Positions 1-9,174 are shown, numbered from the stretch's first letter. The stretch is 18,908 nucleotides of DNA from Candidatus Bipolaricaulota bacterium (GCA_014360945.1 JACIWM010000018.1:1-18908); one strand, 5' to 3'. The notes: generated by a model from the letters alone, not told the origin. Program-made: numbers and translations.

Positions 1-398
1 ATTAGGTGTGCTATGACTTCAGTGTCTGTCTCTGATGCGAAATTGTGCCCTTCACTTTTGAGTTCATTTTTTAGTTCCATGTAATTTTCGATTATCCCAT
101 TGTGTACTATCGCTATCTTTCCATCGCAGTCTAGGTGTGGGTGCGCATTTTCTCTTGTTGGGGGGCCGTGTGTTGCCCAGCGCACGTGGCCAATGCCTAT
201 TCTACCCTGGAACTTGGAAAGATCTAGGCTTTCTTCGAAATCATTTATTTTACCTTCATCTTTTTCGACTATTATACTTGAATTGAGTGTTGCGATGCCA
301 ACAGAGTCATAACCTCTATACTCCAACCTTTTAACACATCCTAGTAATATTGGAGCGGCTTTACCATTTTCTAGTATGCAAGCAGCTATGCCACACAT
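1..398 (-). CDS. glmS: Glutamine--fructose-6-phosphate aminotransferase, N-terminal part (runs off the window)
   Basis: The minus strand from 398 encodes 132 residues without a stop. They start MCGIAACILENGK and continue with CVKRLEYRGYDSVGIAT, GHVRWATHGPPTRENAHPH and VHNGIIENYMELK, then SETDTEVIAHL. This is the class II glutamine amidotransferase domain of GlmS. Cys2 is the N-terminal nucleophile that releases ammonia from glutamine. The family makes glucosamine-6-phosphate from fructose-6-phosphate and glutamine, feeding UDP-GlcNAc and pseudomurein synthesis. The RATHG- and NGIIEN-type motifs fit GlmS better than PurF. The start is ATG 398-396, preceded by an AGGTGAA ribosome site six bases or so upstream. 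The two isomerase (SIS) domains lie outside the window. It is divergent from purC and shares the intergenic promoter region. Confidence 0.95.
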   Translation of the reverse strand, partial: MCGIAACILENGKAAPILLGCVKRLEYRGYDSVGIATLNSSIIVEKDEGKINDFEESLDLSKFQGRIGIGHVRWATHGPPTRENAHPHLDCDGKIAIVHNGIIENYMELKNELKSEGHNFASETDTEVIAHL

Positions 399-549
399 TA
401 TTTCACCTGGAGAAGCTTCATAGTCTTATACTCTTGGATTATAGTGGATAATCATAAAGGGATGTATATAAACTTTGTTAATAATATATCACAATAATGG
501 TTCTAACACCTATATAAGGTTCTCCCCCTATAAGAGAGATGTGATAATC
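399..549. promoter_or_regulatory. Divergent glmS / purC promoter region
   Basis: This 151-bp AT-rich gap separates divergent genes. On the plus strand CTATATAAGG (510-519) is a good archaeal TATA box about 30 bp before the purC start. A second TATA-like stretch, TATATAAA, at 466-473 reads on the minus strand as TTTATATA and could serve glmS. The hexamer GGTTCT occurs twice, at about 499-504 and 518-523, flanking the purC TATA box. That spacing would suit an operator, but no known regulator site is recognised. Confidence 0.55.
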
Positions 550-1296
550 ATGAAACTGGGAAAACTTCTCTACACTGGCAAGGCAAAGGACATATACAAG
601 ACAGACAATCCAGATGAGGTTATAATCAGATTCCGGGATGATATAACTGCAGGTGATGGTGAAAAACATGACAAGATCCCTATGAAGGGATACTACAATT
701 CCATAATCTCAGCTAAGTTTTTCGAGGTTCTTGAAGCTGCCGGTATAAAAACCCATTATATAGCGTTGGTGAAACCAGGGTACATTCTCGCCAGGAAACT
801 TGAAATGATACCTATTGAGGTCATAGCAAGGAACATAGCAACCGGAAGCCTCACAAAAAGGTACCCGTTCAAGGAAGGCCAAGAATTCAAGGAACCTATA
901 ATACAAATAGACTACAAAAGTGATGAGTATGGGGATCCAATGCTCAATGATGACATAGCTGTCGCCCTTGGCCTCACAACCCGGGATGAACTAGAGAAGA
1001 TGAGAAAGATAACATTAAAGGTTAACAACACCCTAAAGGGGTTCCTCAAGGAGAGGGGTCTGCTGCTACCAGACTTTAAACTAGAATTTGGACGATACAA
1101 TAGCAGACTATTAGTAGGTGATGAGATAAGCCCGGACACTTGCCGATTATGGGAGATGAAAACCAGGAAAACCCTAGACAAGGATCTTTTCAGGAGAGGT
1201 GAAGGTGGAGTTATAGATGCCTATAGGATAGTTGCCTCCCTAATCCTCGATGATAGGGATAAAAAAAGATGGAAACTAGAGGATGATCTGTTATGA
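550..1296 (+). CDS. purC: Phosphoribosylaminoimidazole-succinocarboxamide synthase
   Basis: PurC joins CAIR and aspartate, using ATP, to give SAICAR in cytosolic purine synthesis. The 248-residue product has the usual family length of about 240. Motifs in order are the glycine-rich LYTGKAKDIY (7-16), FRDDITAGDGEKHD (28-41), the substrate-site RNIATGS (94-100) and GDEISPDTCRLW (190-201). The frame is open further upstream to 475, but ATG 550 gives the canonical N-terminus MKLGKLLYTGK and lies about 30 bp after a TATA box. A GTG at 541 is a possible alternative. The stop overlaps the purS start by four bases (ATGA), so the two are probably translationally coupled. Confidence 0.95.
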   Translation: MKLGKLLYTGKAKDIYKTDNPDEVIIRFRDDITAGDGEKHDKIPMKGYYNSIISAKFFEVLEAAGIKTHYIALVKPGYILARKLEMIPIEVIARNIATGSLTKRYPFKEGQEFKEPIIQIDYKSDEYGDPMLNDDIAVALGLTTRDELEKMRKITLKVNNTLKGFLKERGLLLPDFKLEFGRYNSRLLVGDEISPDTCRLWEMKTRKTLDKDLFRRGEGGVIDAYRIVASLILDDRDKKRWKLEDDLL

Positions 1297-1544
1297 AATT
1301 CAATGTTGAAGTCAGAATAAAACTAAAAAAGGGTATGTTAAACCCTGAGGCGGCCACAATACAAAGAGCCTTGGCACTGCTAGGATACGAGGTTGAAAAT
1401 ACTAACACAATGGATATCATAACCTTTACAATGGAAGAGGATAACATGAAGAAGGTTGAAGAGGAGGTTGAGGATATGTGTCAGCGCCTCCTCTGCAATC
1501 CAGTGATACACGACTATCAAATTACTATAAAACCTGAGGATTAA
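1293..1544 (+). CDS. purS: Phosphoribosylformylglycinamidine synthase subunit PurS
   Basis: This small protein of 83 residues begins MKFNVEVRIKLKKGMLNPEA and has the beta-alpha-beta fold pattern and size of PurS. In archaea and Gram-positive bacteria FGAM synthase is a three-part complex of PurS, PurQ (glutaminase) and PurL. PurS bridges the other two and helps ammonia transfer. It overlaps purC by four bases and is followed two bases later by purQ, so subunit stoichiometry is probably kept by coupled translation. PurL is not in the window. Confidence 0.95.
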   Translation: MKFNVEVRIKLKKGMLNPEAATIQRALALLGYEVENTNTMDIITFTMEEDNMKKVEEEVEDMCQRLLCNPVIHDYQITIKPED

Positions 1545-1546
1545 AT

Positions 1547-2209
1547 ATGAGGGTTGGAGTTATAAGATTCCCAGGCTCAAATTGTGACAGGGACGTCTAC
1601 CACGCCCTGAAATTAGTGGGGGCCAAGCCAGAATACATATGGTGGGACTTGGAGGATTTAAGTTATTTAGATGCTGTTATAATCCCTGGCGGGTTCTCAT
1701 ATGGGGATTATCTCAGGGCAGGGGCGATAGCGGCCATAACACCAGTTATGGATGGTGTAAGAGAGCTCGTGAAAGAAGAAAAACCCGTCCTAGGTATATG
1801 TAATGGGGCTCAGATACTCGCAGAGGTCGGCCTAGTACCCGGCGTTTTCACAGTCAACCAATACCCAAAATTCAATTGTAAATGGACAAAACTCAAGGTT
1901 AAAACTACTAGAACGCCATTCACCTCACTCTATAAGAAGGATGAGATTATTAGGATGCCAATCGCCCACGCAGAGGGAAGATACTACACCGACAACATCC
2001 AGGAACTCTGGGACAATGATCAAGTAGTTTTACAATTCTATTCAGAAAATCCTAACGGGTCCATAGATGGGATAACAGGGGTCTGTGACAAATCAGGGCT
2101 CGTATGCGCTGTGATGCCCCACCCAGAAAGGGCCTCAGAGGCCATACTAGGATCAGATGATGGTATAAAATTCTTCAAGGGTATAATAGAATACATTAAC
2201 AGAGGTTAG
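1547..2209 (+). CDS. purQ: Phosphoribosylformylglycinamidine synthase, glutamine amidotransferase subunit
   Basis: The 220-residue class I glutamine amidotransferase supplies ammonia from glutamine to PurL for conversion of FGAR to FGAM. The N-terminus GVIRFPGSNCDRD is typical of PurQ. The nucleophile is Cys85 in GICNGAQ. The other catalytic residues are His192 and Glu194 in MPHPERASE. PGGFSYGDYLRAGAIA (47-62) is the PurQ-specific oxyanion region. A TGAGGAT ribosome site sits in the end of purS. The cobA start follows three bases after the stop. Confidence 0.96.
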   Translation: MRVGVIRFPGSNCDRDVYHALKLVGAKPEYIWWDLEDLSYLDAVIIPGGFSYGDYLRAGAIAAITPVMDGVRELVKEEKPVLGICNGAQILAEVGLVPGVFTVNQYPKFNCKWTKLKVKTTRTPFTSLYKKDEIIRMPIAHAEGRYYTDNIQELWDNDQVVLQFYSENPNGSIDGITGVCDKSGLVCAVMPHPERASEAILGSDDGIKFFKGIIEYINRG

Positions 2210-2212
2210 AAT

Positions 2213-2929
2213 ATGGTAGTATATCTTATCGGCGCAGGACCCGGAGACCCTGAACTCATCACACTAAAAGCACTAAAAATCATAAAAAAGGCTGATGTTA
2301 TAATATATGATCGTTTAATCAACAATAAAATCCTAGAACATGCTTCAGAGGATGCTAAACTCATATACGTGGGTAAAAAACCTGGAGAGCACAGTAAAAC
2401 CCAAGATGAGATAAATAGGATAATAGTCGAAGAAGCAGAGAAAAACAATATAGTGGTCAGATTAAAAGGGGGAGACCCATTCATATTCGGCCGCGGAGGA
2501 GAAGAACTCCTAGCACTAAAATCCCACGGCATAAAAACAAAGATAATACCAGGTATAACATCTGCAATAGGCGTTCCCACAGCAGCAGGCCTACCCATCA
2601 CCCACCGCGGCATAGCAACATCATTCACAGTTGTAACAGGCCATGAAGATCCTACAAAAGAGAAAAGACAAGTACACTGGGATTACAAGGCAGACACCCT
2701 CATCATACTAATGGGCGTGGGCAACCTCAAAAAGAACACAAAGAAATTGATGAAATATCGTCCAGCTGACACACCAGTCTGCGCAATAGAAAATGGGACA
2801 ACAAAAAATGAAAGGATAACCTTCGCAACACTAGAAGACATACACACAAAGGATATAAAACCCCCCGCAATAATCATCATAGGACACATAGTAGACCTAT
2901 ACAAGAAAATAATAGAAGAGGATCCATAA
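2213..2929 (+). CDS. cobA: Uroporphyrinogen-III C-methyltransferase
   Basis: The 238-residue single-domain SUMT transfers two methyl groups from S-adenosylmethionine to uroporphyrinogen III, making precorrin-2. Precorrin-2 is the branch point to siroheme, cobamides and, in methanogens, coenzyme F430. Motifs are IGAGPGDPELIT (6-17), the SAM-binding RLKGGDPFIFGRGGEE (83-98) and PGITSAIGVPTAAGLPITHR (113-132). It lacks the CysG oxidase/ferrochelatase domains. An AGAGGT ribosome site lies six bases before ATG 2213. It overlaps hemD by one base. Confidence 0.95.
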   Translation: MVVYLIGAGPGDPELITLKALKIIKKADVIIYDRLINNKILEHASEDAKLIYVGKKPGEHSKTQDEINRIIVEEAEKNNIVVRLKGGDPFIFGRGGEELLALKSHGIKTKIIPGITSAIGVPTAAGLPITHRGIATSFTVVTGHEDPTKEKRQVHWDYKADTLIILMGVGNLKKNTKKLMKYRPADTPVCAIENGTTKNERITFATLEDIHTKDIKPPAIIIIGHIVDLYKKIIEEDP

Positions 2930-3702
2930 TGGATTTGAAAGGCAAAGTAATAGCCATCACAAGACCAGAAGAAAGATGCGAAGAAGCCATAAAACTCATA
3001 GAAGAAGCAGGTGGAATACCATTCATCGCCCCCACCCTCCAAATCCAAACACCCAAGACAAAAACCCTCAAAAGATTATGCGAAAACCTCAAAAAATTCG
3101 ATTGGATAATCTTCACATCACCAGCAGCCATAAAATCCATAAAAAAACACTGCAAAAAAATAAAATTAAAACCAGACTGTAAAATCGCGGTCATAGGCCC
3201 TAAAACCCGAGAAGCCCTTGAAAAGATAGGATTAAAAGCTGATGTCATACCCTCAAACTACACAGCAGAGGGCTTGCTCGAAACATTATCATCCCATGAT
3301 ATGAAAAACAAGAATGTTGCCATACCAAGGACGCTCGCAGCCAGAAATGTGCTACCCGAAGGCCTGGAAAAGATGGGGGCCAAGGTTTATATAGCAGAAG
3401 CCTACAAATCCGCCAAACCCAAAGATGATAGGATAAAAAGGCTCATAGAAAAAATACTAAAAGAGGAGATAGACGCGATAACATTCACAAGTCCATTGAC
3501 AGTGGAAAACCTCCTCACCACAAAAAAGGACAAAAAAGATGATATAATAAAAAAACTATCCAATGGTAGGATAACAGTAGCCGCTATCGGCCCCATAACC
3601 GCGGCAAAGCTCAAAGAATATGGTATAAAAGCTATAACCCCAGAAAATTACACCATAAAAGACATGCTAATAAAATTATTCCACGAACTCTCAGAGGATT
3701 GA
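2929..3702 (+). CDS. hemD: Uroporphyrinogen-III synthase
   Basis: The protein (257 residues) closes and rearranges hydroxymethylbilane to uroporphyrinogen III, the substrate of the CobA encoded just upstream. Two Rossmann-like halves are seen. The first has VIAITRPEER near the N-terminus and WIIFTSPAA (59-67). The second has AITFTSPLTVENLL and AAIGPITAAKLKEYG. Sequence is weakly conserved in this family, but these motifs and the pairing with cobA make the call safe. The coding strand is very A-rich, with long AAA runs, like its neighbours. Confidence 0.92.
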   Translation: MDLKGKVIAITRPEERCEEAIKLIEEAGGIPFIAPTLQIQTPKTKTLKRLCENLKKFDWIIFTSPAAIKSIKKHCKKIKLKPDCKIAVIGPKTREALEKIGLKADVIPSNYTAEGLLETLSSHDMKNKNVAIPRTLAARNVLPEGLEKMGAKVYIAEAYKSAKPKDDRIKRLIEKILKEEIDAITFTSPLTVENLLTTKKDKKDDIIKKLSNGRITVAAIGPITAAKLKEYGIKAITPENYTIKDMLIKLFHELSED

Positions 3703-3707
3703 AAAAC

Positions 3708-3986
3708 ATGGAAACAATCATATGGCCCGCTTATCTAGATGCTAAAAAAACAAAAAAAGAAGGAAGAAAAATCCCCCGAAAACATGCAGTAGAATCCCCA
3801 ACTTTAAATGAGATCAAAGAGGCTGCTGAAAGATTAAAATTCAAGGCAAGGGTAGAAGCGGATAAAGCATATCCACCATCATGGTGGGAACGCAGCGGAA
3901 GAGTCATAATAGAACACAACAACCTAAAAAAGAGAAAACTACTCCTCAGGATCAGTAAAATGATAAAAGCCTCCCGAAAGAGATGA
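3708..3986 (+). CDS. srp19: Signal recognition particle 19 kDa protein
   Basis: SRP19 binds the GNAR tetraloop and helix 8 region of 7S RNA and prepares it for SRP54 binding in membrane protein targeting. The product begins METIIWPAYLDAKKTKKEGR, followed by RKIPRKHAVESP and YPPSWWERSGRVII, all typical of archaeal SRP19. The basic tail ends KASRKR. Length is 92 residues from ATG 3708. An upstream TTG (3699) would add three residues, but the AGAGGA ribosome site at 3693-3698 is correctly spaced only for 3708. It follows hemD with almost no gap. Confidence 0.92.
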   Translation: METIIWPAYLDAKKTKKEGRKIPRKHAVESPTLNEIKEAAERLKFKARVEADKAYPPSWWERSGRVIIEHNNLKKRKLLLRISKMIKASRKR

Positions 3987-3990
3987 TAAG

Positions 3991-5376
3991 ATGAAAACAC
4001 CCCCAGGACTTGATAAAGGCCTCCTAAAGGCTAAAGAGATTATAGAATCCTCAGAGGATATTAAAGTTTACAGTCACCGCGACTGTGACGGTATAACAGC
4101 CGGGGCCATCATCTCAACCCTCCTCGAAAGAACAGAAAAAGACTATGAAATAGAATTCATAAACCTCAACCAAGTCGAAGACATCAAAATAGAAAACGAG
4201 CTCACAATATTCACAGACATGGGCTCAGGCCAACAAATAGAAAAAATCACCACATCCAACTCCAAGATAATAATCCTGGATCACCATCCACCACTACCAA
4301 GAAAAAACCCAAAAGGACAACTACTAGAACTGAACCCAATAAAACATGGGATAGACGGTTCAACCCAAGTCTCAGGCGGTGGAATGGCATACCTCCTCTC
4401 AAAAAAATTCAACCATAATGACCTAAGCTGGATGGGCGTATTATCAGCCATAGGAGACCTTCAAAATTCGTTAACGGGCAAACTAACAGGCCTAAACGCT
4501 CAAATACTAAAAGATAGCAGGAAACTAGGACAAATAGATATCATAGAAGACCTATCAATATATGGCAGACAAACAAGACCCATATTCGTAGCCCTATCAT
4601 ACTTCAGCGACGTCAACCTGCCAATCACCAACAACAGGACAGAATCTATACTACTCCTGAAAAAATTAGGGATACCATATAAGGAAGGGGAAAGATACCG
4701 TTGCCTATGCGACCTAACCATGGAAGAGAAAAGAAAACTATTCTCAGAACTTGTTAAGATGCTATCAAGGAAAGTACCCCCAAAATACGTGAAATATATT
4801 CCACAATTAGTATCCGCAGAGGCATATGACCTCCTAGGAGAAGAAAAATACACACCACTCCGCGACTTGGCAGAATTCTCCACGGCTATAAACGCTTGCA
4901 ATCGAAACAACGACATCAAACTAGCCCTCAAAATACTAAGAGGAGAAAGAGGCAAGGCACTAGACGAACTGGAAACAGTTACAAGAGCCCACAGAAGATA
5001 CCTAGCAGAAAAAATAGAACTAATAGAAACAGAGGAGCTCCTCCAACAAAAAAAGAACCTACAATACTTCAAAACCACTGAGATAAGAAATAACGTGATA
5101 GGCACCATAGCAGGGATGATAATAGGCTACGGTGACTGGAAAAAACCCATAATAGGCCTAGGAGTCAAAGAACATGGCACAAAGGTTTCCCTGCGCTGTT
5201 CAAGGCTCCTCGCATTAGATGGGATACACTTCGGATCCATAATAGGTAAAATAGCAGAAAAAGTCGGGGGAAGCGGCGGAGGACATGCAATGGCCTGCGG
5301 AGCCTACATACCCCACGGAACCGAAGAAAAATTCCTAGAATTACTCGATAATGCACTTAATGACAAGATAGGGTGA
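3991..5376 (+). CDS. Archaeal RecJ-like DHH-family phosphoesterase/nuclease
   Basis: The 461-residue product is of the archaeal RecJ/GAN size class. DHH-domain metal ligands are seen in order: HRDCDG (29-34), TDMGSG (75-80), DHHPP (97-101) and GDLQN (155-159). The C-terminal DHHA1 domain carries the substrate motif GGSGGGH (426-432). Archaeal members are single-strand exonucleases. Some join the replisome through GINS, and others are linked to RNA turnover, so the exact substrate cannot be read from sequence. The gene lies four bases after SRP19 and its TGA lies inside the ribosome site of the next gene. Confidence 0.88.
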   Translation: MKTPPGLDKGLLKAKEIIESSEDIKVYSHRDCDGITAGAIISTLLERTEKDYEIEFINLNQVEDIKIENELTIFTDMGSGQQIEKITTSNSKIIILDHHPPLPRKNPKGQLLELNPIKHGIDGSTQVSGGGMAYLLSKKFNHNDLSWMGVLSAIGDLQNSLTGKLTGLNAQILKDSRKLGQIDIIEDLSIYGRQTRPIFVALSYFSDVNLPITNNRTESILLLKKLGIPYKEGERYRCLCDLTMEEKRKLFSELVKMLSRKVPPKYVKYIPQLVSAEAYDLLGEEKYTPLRDLAEFSTAINACNRNNDIKLALKILRGERGKALDELETVTRAHRRYLAEKIELIETEELLQQKKNLQYFKTTEIRNNVIGTIAGMIIGYGDWKKPIIGLGVKEHGTKVSLRCSRLLALDGIHFGSIIGKIAEKVGGSGGGHAMACGAYIPHGTEEKFLELLDNALNDKIG

Positions 5377-5382
5377 AACAGC

Positions 5383-6174
5383 ATGCGAGTATTCAAAAAG
5401 AAAGGCGAACTGACAAGATTCCAGATACTAGCCGAGATAGCGGAAAACCAACCCCACATAAGGCAAAGAGACATCGCCGAAAAACTAGGCATAACAGTAC
5501 AAGCCGTCTCCGAAAACATAAAAACACTAACAGACCAAGGCTACATAGAACCCGGAGACGGAAGATCATACTATAAACTAACAAAAAGGGGAATGGAAAA
5601 ACTAAAAAGAGAAGCCATAACACTCAGAAAATACGCAGACACCGTACTAGAGACAATGAGCACCTACAAGTCAATATGGCCTGCCATAGCAAAAGAAAAC
5701 CTCAAAAGGGGCGAAGAAGTCGAACTATTCATGGAAAAAGGAATACTCTACGCAAAAAAGAGAACAGACGGCCAAGCCCACGGAAAAGTCCTCCACGATG
5801 CCAAAAAGGGAGAAGACGTGGCACTAACAGAACTCAGCGGACTAATAAACCTCAGAAAAGGCAAAGTAACCATACTAGTACTCCCAAGAATAAACGAAGG
5901 AGGATCCAGAGCCGCCAACCTCCAAAAAGTAAAGAAAATATACGAAAAAGACTATGACAAGGTCGGTATAATGGGTACAGTAGCTCGGGCGGTAGCAAAC
6001 AAACTAAACCTAAAAGTCGACTTCGAATTCGCAACACCAGAAGCAACCCTAGCCGCAGCAAAAAGAGGCCTAAACATCCTCGTACTCGCAGTAGGTAAAA
6101 TGAGCAAAACCATAGCAAGAAAACTCGAAGAAGAAAACATAGAATACAAAATAGAAAATGTAACCAAAAAATAA
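5383..6174 (+). CDS. Winged-helix transcriptional regulator with conserved C-terminal domain
   Basis: Residues 12-75 form a MarR/IclR-like winged helix: RFQILAEIAENQ, then the recognition region RDIAEKLGITVQAVSENIKT, then a wing with GYIEPGDGRSYYKLT. Residues 100-263 are an alpha/beta region with strands such as KVTILVLPRI and NILVLAVGKMSK, and a VGIMGTVARAVANKL helix. It could bind a small molecule, but I do not recognise the ligand. The gene is last in the operon. Its GGGTGA ribosome site (5371-5376) overlaps the upstream stop codon, six bases before ATG 5383. The TAA stop (6172-6174) ends one base before the last CRISPR repeat. It appears to be an archaea-specific family of unknown regulon. 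Confidence 0.8.
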   Translation: MRVFKKKGELTRFQILAEIAENQPHIRQRDIAEKLGITVQAVSENIKTLTDQGYIEPGDGRSYYKLTKRGMEKLKREAITLRKYADTVLETMSTYKSIWPAIAKENLKRGEEVELFMEKGILYAKKRTDGQAHGKVLHDAKKGEDVALTELSGLINLRKGKVTILVLPRINEGGSRAANLQKVKKIYEKDYDKVGIMGTVARAVANKLNLKVDFEFATPEATLAAAKRGLNILVLAVGKMSKTIARKLEEENIEYKIENVTKK

Positions 6175-6175
6175 T

Positions 6176-9019
6176 TTTTCAATCCCATTTTGGCCTGATT
6201 TTAATACAATGAGCATGTATAATAGTGCACTTAAGAAGTATGATTTCAATCCCATTTTGGTCTGATTTTAATTAAATGTGGGGGTGTGGCCCCGTCGAGT
6301 ATATAGCCAATTTCAATCCCATTTTGGTCTGATTTTAATGAGAATGGGCCGCTGGATCTTTGGATGGCGTTCGAATTTCAATCCCATTTTGGTCTGATTT
6401 TAATATATGATGATGACAATAGATAGACATGGGTGAGATTTCAATCCCATTTTGGTCTGATTTTAATTCAGCGTCCACGTACAGCGTATCTCTCACGAGC
6501 TTCGTATTTCAATCCCATTTTGGTCTGATTTTAATAAGAATAGAAAATCTTCCATTCCAAGAGCAAATACAATTTCAATCCCATTTTGGTCTGATTTTAA
6601 TAAAGCTTCTGAAGAGCCTCAGTCTTCATGAGTATAGATTTCAATCCCATTTTGGTCTGATTTTAATAAGCAGGAGGCCCTGATAATACCCTACAAGTAC
6701 ATATTTCAATCCCATTTTGGTCTGATTTTAATTCGAAGCCCGGCTCTGTCATGATATCCAGAGGTGCCATTTCAATCCCATTTTGGTCTGATTTTAATAC
6801 ATTATAATAGTTGATGGGGGGCTTGTACTTGACACATTTCAATCCCATTTTGGTCTGATTTTAATCTTGGAAACAGTACCCGAGTGCGATGATTCAGAAA
6901 GATTTCAATCCCATTTTGGTCTGATTTTAATTACTTTTTAAGAAGATTGGATGAAGAATACGGCAGATATTTCAATCCCATTTTGGTCTGATTTTAATAC
7001 GCAGAGTGAGAACGGTTGGAAGATCCTCGGAGTGAGAAATTTCAATCCCATTTTGGTCTGATTTTAATACAGCCACACGCCCTTCTTCGCCTACCTCGAA
7101 TCACATTTCAATCCCATTTTGGTCTGATTTTAATTCTCAAAATCTTCCACTTTAAGATTACAAACCTCCGATTTCAATCCCATTTTGGTCTGATTTTAAT
7201 TATATGAGAGGGTTCATAATACCACATGGTGGTATATGTATTTCAATCCCATTTTGGTCTGATTTTAATTCTTTGATAACTTCTTCATCTTGGAGCATCT
7301 TTGCTTCAAATTTCAATCCCATTTTGGTCTGATTTTAATCTTTCTTCGCTAAACTCAACTATAACGAACAAACCATATTTCAATCCCATTTTGGTCTGAT
7401 TTTAATGCCTCGCTACTGTCAGCCTGAACAGCTCCCGGGGCTATTTCAATCCCATTTTGGTCTGATTTTAATTTAAACTGGCGGGTTACAATAAGAGTTC
7501 CGCAGTTAATTTCAATCCCATTTTGGTCTGATTTTAATAGGATTACGGGACTTTCGAATAGAGCCACAATTTGCCATTTCAATCCCATTTTGGTCTGATT
7601 TTAATCATGTATTACCCCCACAAGCAAAGTTCGAATTTTATTATATTTCAATCCCATTTTGGTCTGATTTTAATGGAAAAACTAATACAAACGAATATGA
7701 GTGCTCAGCTATTTCAATCCCATTTTGGTCTGATTTTAATGGTTTCCTATGCACGCTGACACAATATACCTTTTTATATTTCAATCCCATTTTGGTCTGA
7801 TTTTAATACTGACGTATTTGACTGCCTCATACGCTTGCTAAGCATTTCAATCCCATTTTGGTCTGATTTTAATCCCTTATCACTTCATTTACACTGATTA
7901 TATTTCGAATAAGATTTCAATCCCATTTTGGTCTGATTTTAATCCGGAGATCAGAATGATATACCTTGGCCCAGAGAAAATTTCAATCCCATTTTGGTCT
8001 GATTTTAATAATGGAAAAAGAACAAAAAAACTAAAGAAGAAATATTATTTCAATCCCATTTTGGTCTGATTTTAATGTTTATCTAATGGGGGATCTCATC
8101 GAAGTAGCTGACAAGAAATATTTCAATCCCATTTTGGTCTGATTTTAATGATGAGCTCATTGATGAGCTCATCTTCAAGGTATCAAATTTCAATCCCATT
8201 TTGGTCTGATTTTAATCTATAACTTTAGCCACGGGGGAGGCACAGCCCAGTCATTTCAATCCCATTTTGGTCTGATTTTAATACTCTTTGTATATCCTTT
8301 TCATTTCTTCAGTAGATAGATTTCAATCCCATTTTGGTCTGATTTTAATCCTGCTGTCATGACATGTGCGACGACTCCAACTTTATTTCAATCCCATTTT
8401 GGTCTGATTTTAATCTGTTTTCGTGTATGAATGCTCTGATAGGGATTTCAGATTTCAATCCCATTTTGGTCTGATTTTAATAATCTAATCCAGAGTGATT
8501 GCATCATCCCAGGCAAATCATTTCAATCCCATTTTGGTCTGATTTTAATCCATAATTGAAGAAACCCCAACGATCCCAGCACCAACATTTCAATCCCATT
8601 TTGGTCTGATTTTAATTTCATACTCAAAACAGATACCAGCGAAATCATAGTCCTATTTCAATCCCATTTTGGTCTGATTTTAATCAAAATAGTGGGAAGT
8701 TCAGGAACGTGATCATCTCATTTCAATCCCATTTTGGTCTGATTTTAATACTTCGTAATCTACCCTGTCTATGGTTCCTCTATAATAATTTCAATCCCAT
8801 TTTGGTCTGATTTTAATTATGAATTCCCCCATTTGGGGGCTAATGGTTTGAAATTTCAATCCCATTTTGGTCTGATTTTAATACATATAATAAAAAACAA
8901 AAATGTGAGGTGGTGGAAGATATTTCAATCCCATTTTGGTCTGATTTTAATTCTTCCAACGAAGTCGAGGAACTCGTCCACTATTATCTATTTCAATCCC
9001 ATTTTGGTCTGATTTTAAT
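6176..9019 (-). CRISPR. CRISPR array, 43 repeats / 42 spacers, transcribed leftwards
   Basis: I counted 43 repeats of 30 bp. On the plus strand each begins ATTTCAATCC and ends TGATTTTAAT, and on the minus strand it ends ATTGAAAT, the crRNA 5' handle. The first starts at 6176 and the last at 8990. Forty-two copies are identical. The copy at 6176-6205 has two changes (A to T at its first base, T to C at 6194), which marks the old, leader-distal end. Spacers are 33-43 bp, mean 37, mostly 35-38. The longest is 43 bp at 8077-8119. No duplicate spacer was noticed. The repeat is close to that of M. thermautotrophicus arrays. No cas genes are in the window, so the array must be served in trans. Confidence 0.99.
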
Positions 9020-9120
9020 AGGCTTGATTTTTTCTTTATTTTTGTTTTTTCTTTTTTTGGTTGTTTGTATTTAATGTTTTGTGTCGGCGATCCCCAATAA
9101 TGCAATCTATTTATAAGGAT
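9020..9120 (-). promoter_or_regulatory. CRISPR leader with TATA box
   Basis: Read on the minus strand, CCTTATAAATAG at 9119-9108 is a strong archaeal TATA box. It is followed by an AT-rich stretch that becomes a purine-rich A run directly before the first repeat at 9019. With a start 25 bp or so after the TATA box, pre-crRNA would begin near 9085 and carry about 65 nt of leader RNA. The perfect repeats at this end, and the degenerate one at the far end, support this as the spacer-adding end. Confidence 0.75.
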
Positions 9121-9174
9121 AGACGACTCGATAAGAAGGATTGAAATTTACAAAACAAAATTAAAAAGCATTAA

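Noticed and set aside
100..312. Plus-strand 70-codon frame at the left edge
   Set aside because: It is the complement of the well-conserved GlmS amidotransferase domain and has no protein-like features of its own.
478..5623. Numerous antisense and alternate-frame open frames over the purC-to-regulator operon
   Set aside because: All are shadows of strongly supported genes. They lack ribosome sites and family motifs, and come from the A-rich, stop-poor coding pattern.
6429..7759. Several 60-84 codon open frames across the CRISPR array, both strands
   Set aside because: Each is made of translated repeats (for example FQSHFGLILI or LKSDQNGIEI) joined by spacers. They are by-products of the 30-bp repeat lacking stops in some frames, not genes.
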